The notes below the pieces were generated by a model that was given only the letters and a program-made list of their open reading frames with translations, was not told the DNA's origin and searched no databases. Shown here in pieces: positions 9,318 to 19,890 of a stretch of 64,000 nt of DNA (its first letter is position 1; each line of letters starts with the position of its first letter). Source of the stretch: Pleurodeles waltl. Its lineage: Eukaryota > Chordata > Amphibia > Caudata > Salamandridae. The translations under genes were made by a program, and so were the position numbers. The stretch lies in the NCBI RefSeq assembly GCF_031143425.1, contig NC_090447.1:851843760-851907759 (forward strand), in the 5' to 3' direction.

Positions 9318-9780
9318 ACTTGCAGCAGAAAGAGCTATGACTCTTCAAAACAGGCTTGCCCTAGACATTCTTTTAGCAAAGGATGGCGGCGTTTGCAAAA
9401 TGCTTGGTGCGCGTCACTGTTGCACGTATATACCAGACAACAGTGTGAAGATTAAAACAATGCTTGCAAATCTAACAAAAGAGAGTGCAGACTTGAAGGA
9501 ATTGAAAGAACCAGGAGTTTGGGAGAAGGTTGGAAAGGGAATTGCTTCAGTGGGAAATTGGCTTGGTGGCATTTGGAATGGAATATTACTAAAAATAATA
9601 CAGGGAATACTAATAGTACTAATTTGCATCTTTGGGATTTGGGGAATAAAGAGGGGAATACTAATGATCATGGCAAGAATTAAGAGAAGGAAGGAAGAGA
9701 AAATGATGAAAAGAATGGCAGAAGAATATAAGGCAAGAACAAGGGGAACTAAAAGGCAAAGAGAACTGACAGAATTTTAA
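9307..9780 (+). pseudogene. env: ERV envelope: transmembrane subunit, second frame segment
   Basis: This frame (first ATG 9337) continues the transmembrane subunit. It starts with a heptad region (LQNRLALDILLAKDGGVC) typical of gamma-type Env, followed by the disulfide loop. The loop is C-K-M-L-G-A-R-H-C-C, that is CX7CC, one residue longer than the usual CX6CC. A membrane anchor lies at residues 83-104 counted from 9337 (ILLKIIQGILIVLICIFGIWGI), followed by a basic cytoplasmic tail of about 40 residues. It ends with a TAA at 9778-9780. Sequence quality after the frameshift is good, so the break may be recent. Confidence 0.8.
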
Positions 9781-9828
9781 TGGAATAAAATTTGTGGGAA
9801 TAGTTTTGTGTGATGACAAGTAGTCATC

Positions 9829-9838
9829 AGAGGAGGGA
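9829..9838 (+). promoter_or_regulatory. Polypurine tract of the ERV
   Basis: The purine run AGAGGAGGGA ends just before a TG dinucleotide at 9840-9841, 50 bases after the env stop. This is where the plus-strand primer and the start of the 3' LTR are expected. Confidence 0.55.
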
Positions 9839-9839
9839 T

Positions 9840-11340
9840 TGATGACGCAGAAACAAAGGTTTTACATTTATTAGCGCATAAACGTAGTGCCGCAATAATC
9901 AAGTTTGACTTTAACTGAACTAATAAAGATTGTACGGGGACAAATGTGCCCTCAGAGTAGTTTGCCAACATTTATAAGCGTGCTTTATATAACGTGATGT
10001 ATTAGAATTGTACTAATCTGACATAACCGTAAACGTGTGCCATGATTTGCTTGTTTGAAATGTTTTAACTTAGCATAACTTTAGTGGAGGCTTCGGCCTA
10101 GTTGCCTTGTCTCACGGTTTAGATGCTCGTGTTTTTCTAATGTGCTAATAAACGTGTATTCTTGCTTGAAGCTGTACTTTTCCAGTGAGATCGGTTCACA
10201 TGCTTATCTTTAAGGTTTCGTGCCAGCCTGGCATCTTCTTCTTTGCTCCAAGGTCAATCTGCAGGTGCAGACAATGGAAGCTCTGAAAGTGAGTTAATTG
10301 GTAAAATATGTTGCAACTTACGTTCCCGACTCCAAGGATAATGTATGCCTAGGTAGAAGCTTGTGAACTGTTGTTTTTGATTGGACAATTTGAAGCCAAC
10401 CTATGAACCCTCCAATGGAAGACCCTACTGGATTTGAACTGTTGTTTATTTAAACCTGGTGCACAAGAAGAAAGCAGCCATTTGCCATTTGCCATTTGCC
10501 ATTTGCCATTACAGCCATTTTTGCCATTTCAGACATTACCCGGACATCAGCCATTTTGACATTAGCCCTTACGGCCATTACCCGGACATTAGACATTGGA
10601 CATTATTGCCCATTGCGGCCATTATGGCCCATCTTGCCGACCTCGCCATTTTGCCATCTTCTACGATGCCAATTGATGTTCGATGAGACTTTGATGCTTT
10701 CTCTAATCGAGAGAAAGAGACTTTAAGTAATTCTCGCCCTAAAGACTTTAACTTTGATTTGCCCCTTTGCATAAAGTAGTTTTGTCCTTTTATCTTGCCG
10801 CTGTGAGGCAATTGCCCCGTCCACCCTGCCCCTTTGCCCCGTCCCATGCTGATCGAAACCGGTACCTGTGAGACGAAGACTTCCTTGAATGCTGATTGAA
10901 TTTGGTAAATATGAAAGGAAAATGTACAATTGCATTGTGTTTCTTTTTAGGTAACCAACTGCTGATTTTGATAAGAGCCCTAGTTAGGAGTTTTCCAAAT
11001 TAATGTTGCTAAATTGTTTTTGCATGAAGTCCCACATGCAGGTGCTAATTTGAGGTTAGATGAGGATTCATTTGTTGCACGATGCAATTTGAGACCTTGT
11101 TATGCTGACTAATGTATGCAATTAGCCCAATACAGATTATAGTTTTAGTGGTTTGCGTTGCTATTATCGAATGCATTGTTATTCAAATGCTGCATAGATT
11201 GCATCTTTTTCGCCGTTATGGACAGCTATTAATGTTCATTTACATATATCATTTGGTGTTGAGACACATTTATATCGTGCTAGCTTTGTTAATATAGGGA
11301 AATAAATGCATTAACTTTGAATAAACTGGTGTGGTTATTC
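9840..11340 (+). repeat. 3' LTR region of the ERV
   Basis: It starts TGATGACG after the polypurine tract. Promoter-like signals include ATTGG/CCAAT boxes at about 10379 and 10410 and a TATA-like TTTATTTAAA at about 10444-10453. AATAAA signals lie at about 10146, 11300 and 11317. The ending chosen, GGTTATTCA at 11340, is a guess: it ends in CA, but the inverted terminal match to the start is weak and no 5' LTR is available for comparison. An LTR of about 1.5 kb is long for this group, so it may contain secondary insertions. Confidence 0.5.
10478..10660 (+). repeat. GCCATTT and GCCATTA-type short tandem repeats inside the LTR
   Basis: Four to five consecutive 'gccattt' units at 10478-10510 grade into degenerate copies (gccattttgacatt, cggccattacccggacatt) to about 10660. 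They lie just downstream of the TATA-like box, so they would be in the transcribed R/leader part. GCCAT-type motifs resemble YY1 cores. The open frames over them are by-products of the repeat. Confidence 0.75.
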
Positions 11341-13537
11341 ATGACCGAAAGGTCATGGTTCGCCAAAATGTTTTCTGGATTAATTGTGAAGTGTTATGTT
11401 GACCTGGGCATTGCTTATGTTCGTTATTGATTATTGATTTGATTAAATTGATTACTCTCGGGTGAAGAGAGCCCCACTTGGTCAAAGATTCATCGACCCA
11501 AGAGCGTCCAGATAAAGGTAATTTATTAGGACGGAACGCTCTATCACCATCCAGGTAGATAGCCCCTTTCATTTGCCTCTTTCGTTTTCCCTTAGTGTGC
11601 CTATTTCTCACACCTCCTCCTCCATCACACTTCCAGGCGCTAGGACACTAAACAAAATGCACATAACACCAAAATGCTTCCCACATAGGATCACAAAATC
11701 TGCCAACCACTCATTCTCCAACTGTGCAGCGAGCTGCCAATCCCACCATGGCCTTTGAAGCCCTACATAGGGGTATGAAGTGCTATGTTAATTATGCAAT
11801 ACAATACCTGTGGTGTTTGGTGATTTCTGTGATTGAGCAGCAGAAAATACTTCCGCCCACCAAGCAAAGCGTAGCTCCAGCCCACCCAATAAACAAAGCG
11901 GTTCCTAACTCATACCTGCAAAAAAAAAAAAAAAAAAACGAATGCACCATGTTAGAACAGATTTTTGCGATCAATCTGCCTAAAAAAATACCATGAACGT
12001 GTACATCTTTATTTTTCAGCACTCTGGATATTTTTCAAAATCCCTCCATAAACAGGATTTGCCATTTCCAATAGCGCCCCTTTTACAGTCACCAGAGCGA
12101 TGCACTGCATTTTTTTTCATCAATTAATGCCATTAAACTTTGACGAAAACTATTACCGACCTCACGTTTCCTGTGTCTAGAAATAATCTTTCACTCCAGT
12201 ATTAATGCTTTAGTTTTACTGTTTGGGCTTGGCTACGGTTTTGACAAGTCAATGCTTTCCATTTGTTTTGCTGTATTGTGGCAGCCTTCAGCTTTTTATT
12301 AATTGCATCTGACTGCTAGCTGTGATCACAATGAATATCCTTTTCTGTTTTCCTGTTTTTCAAAGTGTGCCAAGGATGGCAGTATAGTTTGATAACATCT
12401 ATGTTTCCCTGTTTGGCAGGGGCTTGTTACTATTCAATGTCAAAATACATGTCTGCATTTCCTGTTATTACAGTATTGGGCATTTGGGGATCATTACACG
12501 ATCTAATGTTGTCTCTTCAGACTGTGTCCTTCTTTCCCCTAATGATGAATCAGGATGAGTGATGCTTTTGCGTTGCTTAATTTGTACCAATTTTTGAAGA
12601 TGGTAGGTGCCGGCACTCACTTTTGGTGACAAGAGCTCATTTTTCATTATCAGCCTGTGACTGCCAGCAAGACAGAGAAAGGTAAAAAAGAAGCAGGCAG
12701 TGGAAGATAGAGAAAGTGTGACCAAGGGAGACAGCGGAAATAAACAAATTATGGCAAGATTGACAAGATGAGACAGGGTGTATAGGGTGGTGGAAGAAAT
12801 AAGTGAGCAGGATTCATGACCCAGCCTTTAGACAGCACTGGCAGTGAACTCTTTAGAAAAACTTTTGGCCCTTGCAGTTTTTGACAAATTAAGTATTGGT
12901 AATATTCTGTTGTGTGTGAAAGATGGGCAGGTTAGATGGAACTCTGAGAGACCCTTCCTGCTTTCTGAATTTTGGAGTGAAAGTAGTTTCCTAAAATTAC
13001 TCAACATATTAGCAGTTCAAATGCTTGTCAAAGCCTGTGCACCAGTGAAGAAATACCAAAAGGACCTACCAGTAAATGTCCCCTTAATTAATCTTAGACT
13101 GCATCAGTGAGATACAGGTCCTTTGGCTAAGTGGGGTCCTTGACAGGGTTGGACAACCACAGGTCCCACAAACTCTGAATAGGAATATTTACCACATGCA
13201 GGTCATAACATTAACCGAAGGTGAGATAGTTAACACTTGTGGTAAAATACTTCCTATTTTAAGTTTTTACCTTGCAAATGACGCATAACATATGTAATCG
13301 GCGTTTAACACATTCAATTCTTTTTAGGGGCCTTTTTTCCTGACACATTTTGGCAACTTTGACCTACCGGAACCTATTAGGAAAAAACTGTGAAGATGCG
13401 ATAATTCTAACACAACCGGTAATTCCAGCCATCTGCAATATCTTGTTTGCACAGGGATTGGAATGTAGCGCAGCAATTGTTATGAGGTCCTAAATAGAAA
13501 TTCTTTTTTATCAACAAGCAGAGAAAAGTAACAATAC
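11341..13537. other. No recognisable gene; A18 run
   Basis: Nothing coding was recognised. An 18-base A run lies at about 11921-11938 and follows a 200-base stretch (11740-11920) with several CCACC and CCCACC blocks, which could be a tailed SINE-like insertion; no target duplication was found. A short self-complementary GACCGAAAGGTC lies at 11343-11354. The stretch 12600-12830 is purine-rich. Short open frames here lack any family resemblance. Confidence 0.5.
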
Positions 13538-13540
13538 TTA

Positions 13541-14169
13541 GGGGGTCATTATGACCCTGGCGGTCATGGACCGCCAGGGCCGGGGACCCCGGATGCACCG
13601 CCAACAGGCTGGCGGTGCATCCAGGCCAATTCTGACCACGGCGGTAAAGCCGCGGTCAGAAAAGGGAAACCGGCGGTTTCCCACCGGTTTTCCCCTGGCC
13701 TGAGGAATCCTCCATGGCGGCGCTGCAGGCAGCGCTGCCATGGGGATTCCGACCCCCTTACCGCCAGCCTGGTTCTGGCAGTTTTGACCGCCAGAACCTG
13801 GTTGGCGGTAACGGGTGTCGTGGGGCCCCTAGGGGCCCCTGCAGTGCCCATGCCAATGGCATGGGCACTGCAGGGGCCCCCTAACAGGGCCCCACCAAGA
13901 TTTTCAGTGTCTGCATAGCAGACACTGAAAATCGCGACGGATGCAACTGCACCCGTCGCACCCTTTCCACTCCGCCGGCTCCATTCGGAGCTGGCATCCT
14001 CGTGGAAGGGGGTTTCCCGCTGGGCTGGCGGGCGGCCTTCTGGCGGTCGCCCGCCAGCCCAGCGGGAAACTCAGAATTACTGCAGCGGTCTTTTGACCGC
14101 GCAGCGGTATTCTGATGGCGGTACTTTGGCGGGCGGCCTCCGCCGCCCGCCAAAGTCAGAATGAGGCCC
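13541..14169 (+). mobile_element. GC-rich multi-hairpin MITE, copy 1
   Basis: The 629-bp element has inverted ends: GGGGGTCATTATGAC at the left and the complement of GTCAGAATGAGGCCC at the right. It is flanked by TTA on both sides (13538-13540, 14170-14172). The inside is a chain of back-to-back palindromes, for example 13555-13579, 13594-13619, about 13631-13662, about 13900-13934, and long ones near 14030-14080 and 14110-14156. It contains no transposase. TTA target duplications fit PIF/Harbinger (TWA). A reverse-orientation copy lies at 22460-23015. The long open frames in both strands are caused by high GC content. Confidence 0.85.
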
Positions 14170-14172
14170 TTA

Positions 14173-15273
14173 GTATTAGTTATTAGGAAAATAAATGAAA
14201 CATTCTTTAGCAAGTAAACCCAAATCGAATCCCGTTTGGGTAAACTAGAGCCCAGTCTACATAATGTTTTACTGTCACAAAACCTTTCTTTCGCACTATC
14301 AAAGGCTTTGCGACCGCAGAACACGGTCACGATGTACAAAAGGCTGTACCTGGGTAAAAATGCCATTTTTAAACTGTTAATGGTGGTATGGAGGTATGCT
14401 GTCCAACCCCGGGCTCCATCCTTGCATTCAGAAGCATTCGGTAATATTTGAAAAACAAAATCCATCCTCATTAATACTAATTCTGTGACTCCTACTGAAC
14501 TTTCCTTATACATTGCAACTGAGTAGTAAACCATTCGCACTGCAAACTATAGGTCAAATTTTCCAAGGTGTAGCTTATGACCTACCAGTAGCTCTCCAGC
14601 TACCTGCAAGTAGCTCCCCTGTATGCAGCCCACTCTACTAAATTAGAAGCTTAGGCTTTGTTGAATTAATATGTGTATACCAACATTTAAAAGTGTTTGT
14701 ACGAGACGAAAAGGTGTATTTTTCCATCTTGTATACTTGTGTGTGGAGAAGAATTGTTGAATGTCCAAAATATATCTAAAGCATTTAAGTGATGAATCTT
14801 GTGGCACTGGGAGGCTTATTACTCATATTACTACTGTGGTACCTGATAGGGATGTTGTAGCTATGGCTGTTATGTATTACCCACATAGTGCCACTCAACA
14901 GTGACAAAGTCTTTTTGACATTACAACTTGCAACCCTGCCTGAAGCACTGAGGTGATCACTGCTCGAGATGTTTCATGGGATGGAGATTGTCCACCTCCT
15001 GAAGTGTTTTTCCCTAGGAGAAAAATTTATGACAAATGTCACATTCCACATAGGCACTGATGTCTCTCGTTGCTCACTTGCAATATGAGCACACTTTTTG
15101 CATTCTGCATATACCAATCTTCAAAAATATCACACAACTTTCCAGGCAGTACGCCTGGAAAGCTGAGATGGACACAGCTTTCCAGACATACTACTGGGAA
15201 TGTCCCTGGATTCTCAGAAGTCATACATCTACTGGCATACGTAGGAATATGTGCACATGCGTAGGCATGACAC
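14173..15273. other. No recognisable feature
   Basis: No family-matching open frame was found. A short stretch near 14580-14630 repeats 'agtagctc' in direct and near-inverted form (cagtagctctccagctacctgcaagtag is self-similar), perhaps a fragment of a hAT-type element, but this is only a hint. Confidence 0.4.
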
Positions 15274-15276
15274 TTT

Positions 15277-15432
15277 GGCCCAAATGTATACTTTTTTAGC
15301 GCCGCATTTGCGTCACTTTTTGACGCAAAAACTGCGCAAACTTGCTAAATACAGTTGTATTTTGCAAGTTTGCGCCGCTTTTGCGTCAAAAAGTGACGCA
15401 AATGCGGCGCTAAAAAAATATAAATATGGGCC
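15277..15432 (+). mobile_element. 156-bp palindromic MITE of the GACGCAAA group
   Basis: It is almost a perfect hairpin: the left arm AGCGCCGCATTTGCGTCAC is mirrored at the right end, with a loop near 15345-15355. The ends GGCCCAAATGTATAC and the complement of TAAATATGGGCC match the GGGGCATATTTATA-type termini of longer elements in this window. Flanks are TTT at the left and TTA at the right, one mismatch from a 3-bp target duplication. Confidence 0.75.
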
Positions 15433-15435
15433 TTA

Positions 15436-16998
15436 GTTCCTGTCCCAGGTCCGTTTAGTCACGTTTCTCTTAAAAGTTACACTTGCCGCTTGCACAGGTT
15501 GATGGTGTCTTGTGATGCAGAGTTGTATCGGCACATCGTGGGTCTCCCTAGGGTGGAAGCCCTGTGTGTGTCAGGACTTGTGGCCGTCCACATCTCAATG
15601 CACATATGTTGAGTGTGTCATCTGCTTAGCCAATTTCCATATGGTGTATGGGGATTTGGTCTTGCAGCTTTCATGAAAAATCTGTGCAGAGATATTTAAC
15701 GGGCCTTTTACTTTGTCACTGTGAATTTACCAGTGAGTACAGTGGTTGGGTCCTGACAACCTACCTACTATCCATTTAAGTATTTGTCTTGCATTTTCCC
15801 ACAGGATCCCTAGGGTAGATTAGGACGTTCAACCTTCTCCACCACCTGTGTAAGCCCATTCAAAGGATGATGTGCTTAGTCAATGTGAATTTCCCAATGG
15901 GGCTTTACTCTAGGGGGATTCGGTCTTGCAACTTTCCTTAACACCCTCTCCTGTTTGTTAAAGCTGTGCAATTCAGGAAGTTAATTGTGTTAATTGGTAT
16001 AAGAGTACAGGTGATTATAAAACATTAATTGTGTTTATTGGTATCATAGTATAAGTGATTATAAAACGTTAATAGTTAATAGCAGATCCAGTCAGTTGAC
16101 AGAACTATCTTAACTGAACATTAAGACAAGGGGGCAAACATATTAAATACCGCAGTTTATTATATGTGTCTAAGATGTTGCAAATGATCCCAGAGCCTTT
16201 TGTTTGAAAGCAATAACTAAGGGACAGATGTACCAAAGGATTTTACCCATTCTGTGTCTATGGGAAAAAGCTTTGGTACATATGGCTCTAAATTCCTTAC
16301 AATAAAATATACAAGTTGTTACACATCCTTAATATTAAGTAGCATACATTTTGCAGATTTCAAAACAGAATAAAGGGTATATCAAGTGAATATCATGACC
16401 TCACATTGCATCAATCTCCTACGATTTCCAAGTCTTTGAAATGTATCACCTAGATTTTAAACCCTCAATCTAAATGCAGAGTCTGGCGCTTGTGTTTCAA
16501 AAGCAGCATCAAGAGAGGGCTTGGTCCCTAATGGGTAATGGTTAAGTGTTCTCACTCAGACACTCGCAACATGTTGTGAATATAATGTATGCTTACTAAT
16601 ACAGTGACATATATATAGAAACACATATTTCATATCAATACATAAGTGTCGACCACCTCACTCAGGTTTATTATTTGGCGCCCATGAGACAAATGCAAAC
16701 TTTTGATCTCCACTACCACTGCAGACTAAGAGCCTGTAAATCTGAAGAAGCATCTTTCTTTCACTTTATTTCATAGTATAACTTTGCGTTGATCGTAAAT
16801 TTAAGGAGAAGCAAGATAATAAAACTTACTTTGCTGCAATAAAAGTTGGATCAAAATATTCTGATGTAGTCTTGTGCGCATACAGAGAACATGCGCTCAG
16901 AGAGGATAGTCCTGTAAAACATGCAATGAAACAGTCACTGTCATATATGAGCACTGATGTTATACATCTGCATGTTAATATATTGTACAATTAGTAGA
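15436..16998. other. No gene recognised; one small MITE inside
   Basis: Apart from the 68-bp MITE at 16221-16288, this AT-leaning stretch shows no coding potential. A direct repeat of about 45 bases ('tgtgtttattggtatcatagtataagtgattataaaac' type) lies at about 15985-16065, with units starting near 15988 and 16029. Confidence 0.4.
16221..16288 (+). mobile_element. 68-bp MITE (ATGTACCAAAG ends), copy 1
   Basis: The inverted ends GGGACAGATGTACCAAAG and complementary CTTTGGTACATATGGCTC flank a small palindromic centre. TAA repeats on both sides (16218-16220, 16289-16291) form a TWA target duplication. A copy of exactly the same length in opposite orientation lies at 32500-32567. Confidence 0.75.
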
Positions 16999-17762
16999 TG
17001 TAGGAGGCTGGCCTGGTTTGTAGTGGGTGCCTAAGGTATTTACACCTTATACCAGGTCCAGTTATCCCTTGTTAGTGAAATGTAGGCAGTGTTCTAGTAG
17101 CTTAGGCTGTCTAGAGGTAGCTGTAGCAGAGCAGCTTAGGCTGAACTAGGAGACATACAAAGCTCCTGCAATACCACTATAATTACACAGTACTTATGCA
17201 CAATAAAAGACAATACTCAGTGTTACCAAAAATAAAGGTACTTTATTTCAGTGACACAAGGCCAAAAATATCTTAGAGGCAATACTCCTTCTAGAGGTTA
17301 AGTATTATACACAATATATACACTAATACGCAAAATCAGGTAAGTAAACAGTCATAGAATGGTGCAAACAGTAGAAAATACAATAGATTGCAATGGACCT
17401 TGGGGCAACACAAACCATATACTAAAATGATGGAATGCAAATGTTGAATTCCCCCTAGGCAAGTGTAGTGTGTAGAGAGGCATTGGGAGTGTAGGAAAAC
17501 ACCAAAGGTAAGTAAAGTACCCACCCCAGAGCCCAGGAAAGGAAGAGTAAAGTACAGCAGGCTTCCTCAGGACACACTACAAGTCGTGATAAAGGGTTTT
17601 GCAAGAACCAAGCAAGACTGCAAGCAACAAACAATGGATTCCTGGACCTGAAGGCCTGTGGAGATAGGAGACCAAGTCCAGAAGTCGAAGAAGAGTCCAG
17701 GAAGGACAGGAGCCCCTGCCAACCTAGAAGAAGGTGCAAAAGTGGATTCTTCGGTCAGAAGA
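16999..17762 (-). repeat. LTR fragment, 3' (R-U5) part
   Basis: On the minus strand the sequence ends in ...GGCCAGCCTCCTACA at 16999, the 3' end of a retrotransposon LTR type I recall from newt DNA. The minus strand has a poly(A) signal (AATAAAGTACC) at about 17240. The fragment is cut at 17763, where a plus-oriented LTR starts. The small open frames here have no family resemblance. Confidence 0.6.
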
Positions 17763-19314
17763 TGTAGGAAAGTACCATCTTCCTTGGCATGTTACTCCAT
17801 TTTTTACTTGTTTGTCAGTATGTTTTTGCCTGTCTCACTGGGATCCTGCTGGTCAGGACCCCAGTGCTCATAATTTATTGCCTAATGTGTATGCCTGTGT
17901 AGTGCCTAACCGTGTCACTGAGGCTCTGCTAACCAGAACCTCAGTGCTTCTGCTCTCTCTGCTTTTAAATTTGTCACTGTAGGCCAGTGACTTCATTTAC
18001 CAATTTCAATTGGCATACTGGACCCCCCTCATAAGTCCCTAGTATATGTTACCTACGTACCCAGGACATTGGGGTTCCAGGAGATCCATATGGGCAGCAG
18101 CATTTCTTTTGCCACCCATAGGGAGCTCTGACAAACCCTTGCACAGGCCTGCCATTGCAGCCTGCGTGAAATAACGCACACATAATTTCACAGCCATTTT
18201 CACTGCACTTAAGTAACTTATAAGTCACTTATATGTCTAACCTTCACTTGCTGAAGGTCAGGTGCAAAGTTACTAAGTGTGAGGGCACCCTTGCACTAGC
18301 AAAGGTGCGCCCCAGATAGTTCAGAGCCATTTCCCCAGACTTTGTGAGTGCTGGGACACCATTACGCGCATGCACTTCATGCGCGGCCAATACCTATATG
18401 TAGCTTCACAATGGTAACTCCGAATATGGCCATGTAACATGTCTAAGATCATGGAATTGTCCCCCCATTCCAAATTTGGTACTGGGGAGCCAATTCCATG
18501 CATCCTGGGGGCTCCACTATGGACCCATAGTACTGGCAAACCAGCTCTCTGAGGCTTGCACTGCAGCTGCAGCTGCTGCCACCTCACCGACAGGGTTCTG
18601 CCCTCCTGGGGTCTGGGCAGCCCAGTCCCAGGAAGGCAGAACAAAGCATTTCCTCTGAGAGCAGGTTGTTACAACCTATCCCTTTGGAAATAGGTGTTAA
18701 GGGCTGGGGAGGAGTAGCCTCCCCCAGCCTCTGGAAATGCTTTGAAGGGCACAGATGGTGTCCTCCTTGCATAAGCTAGTCTACACCGGTTCAGGGAACC
18801 CCCAGTCCCTGCTCTGGCGTGAAACTGGACAAAGGAAATGGGAGTGACAACTCCCCTGTCCATCACCACCCCAGGGGTGGTGCCCAGAGCTCCTCCAGTG
18901 TGTCTCAGACCTCTGCCATCTCAAATCCAGAGGTGTGAGGGCACACTGGAGGCCTCTGAGTGGCCAGTGCCTGCAGGTGACGTCAGAGACCATTCCTGAT
19001 AGGTGTTTACCTGACTAGGTGGCCAATCCTCCTCTGAGGGCTATTTAGGGTCTCTCCTGTGGGCTTTTCCTCAGATAACAACTTGCAAGAATTCACCAGA
19101 GTTCCTCTGCATCTCCCTCTTCGACTTCTGCCAAGGATCGACCGCTGACTGGTCCAGGATGCCTGCAAAACTGAAACAAGGTAGCAAGAAGACTACCAGC
19201 GACATTGTAGCGCCTAATCCTGTTGTCTTTCTTGACTGTTTCTTGGTGGTGCATGCTCTGAGGGCTGTCTGCCTTCAACCTGCACTGGAAGCCAAGAAGA
19301 AATCTCTTGTGGGT
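17763..19314 (+). repeat. LTR, 5' (U3-R) part, plus orientation
   Basis: It starts TGTAGGAAAGTACC at 17763 and continues through a U3 with repeated 'tgtctcactgggatcctgct'-like segments and TATA-like CTATTTAGGG at 19041-19050. The R part runs to about 19314. There the sequence switches to the opposite orientation of a related LTR, so the 3' end is missing. The open frames at 18321-18993 on the minus strand lie over U3 and are not genes. Confidence 0.65.
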
Positions 19315-19890
19315 AACACCCTCTCTCAGAGGAAATTCTTTGTTCTGCCTTCCTAGGCCTGGGCTGACCAGACCCCATGAGGGCAGAACCCTGTTTGTGG
19401 GTTGGCAGCAGCAGTAGCTGCAGAGAAAACCCCAGAGAGCTGGTTTGGCAATACCCGGGGTCCATACAGGAGCCCCGGGGATGCATGGGATTGGCACCCC
19501 AATACCTGATTTGGCATGGGGTGACATCTTAGACATGTTACATGGCCATATTTGGAGTTACCCTGGTGAAGCTACATATAGGTATTGACCTATATGTAGT
19601 GCATGCATGTAATGATGTCCCCGCACTCACAAAGTCCGGGGAAATTGCCCTGAACTATGAGGGGGCACCTTGGGTAGTGCCAGGGGGCCCTCACACTTAG
19701 TAACTTTGCACCTAACCTTCACTAAGTGAAGGTAAGGCATATAGGCGACTCATAAGTTACTTAAGTGCAGTGTAAAATGGCTGTGAAATAACATGTGTGT
19801 TATTTCACTCAGGCTGAAGTGGCAGTCCTGTGTAAGATTTGTCTGAGCTCCCTACGGGAGATGTCCCACGTCGAGTTGTTGGATGTAGGC
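19315..19890 (-). repeat. Inverted U3 fragment of a related LTR
   Basis: Read on the minus strand this repeats the U3 segment that also occurs at 18130-18650 on the plus strand and 21080-21700 on the minus strand, including 'gtgaaataac', 'tgaaggttaggtgcaaagttac' and the blocks around 'ggccatgtaacatgtc'. It abuts the plus-oriented LTR head to head. Confidence 0.6.

Larger units (their letters stand above)
3124..11340 (+). mobile_element. Gamma/epsilon-like endogenous retrovirus, 5' end interrupted
   Basis: A plus-strand provirus has the gene order gag tail, protease, RT, RNase H, integrase, env, polypurine tract, 3' LTR. The 5' LTR and most of gag are separated from it by the Ty3/gypsy insertion and lie outside the window. 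Protease and RT share one open frame with the gag tail. Integrase has two frameshifts and env one, so this copy cannot make complete products. The protease FLVDTGA, RT YIDD, integrase HHCC and DD35E motifs and an Env with CXXC plus a furin-type site all point to the class I group. The right boundary of the 3' LTR is uncertain (11340 is the best guess). Confidence 0.85.

Noticed and set aside
13564..14540. Minus-strand frames of 95 and 219 codons
   Set aside because: The first is inside the GC-rich MITE and the second crosses its end into unrelated DNA. The composition explains the openness.
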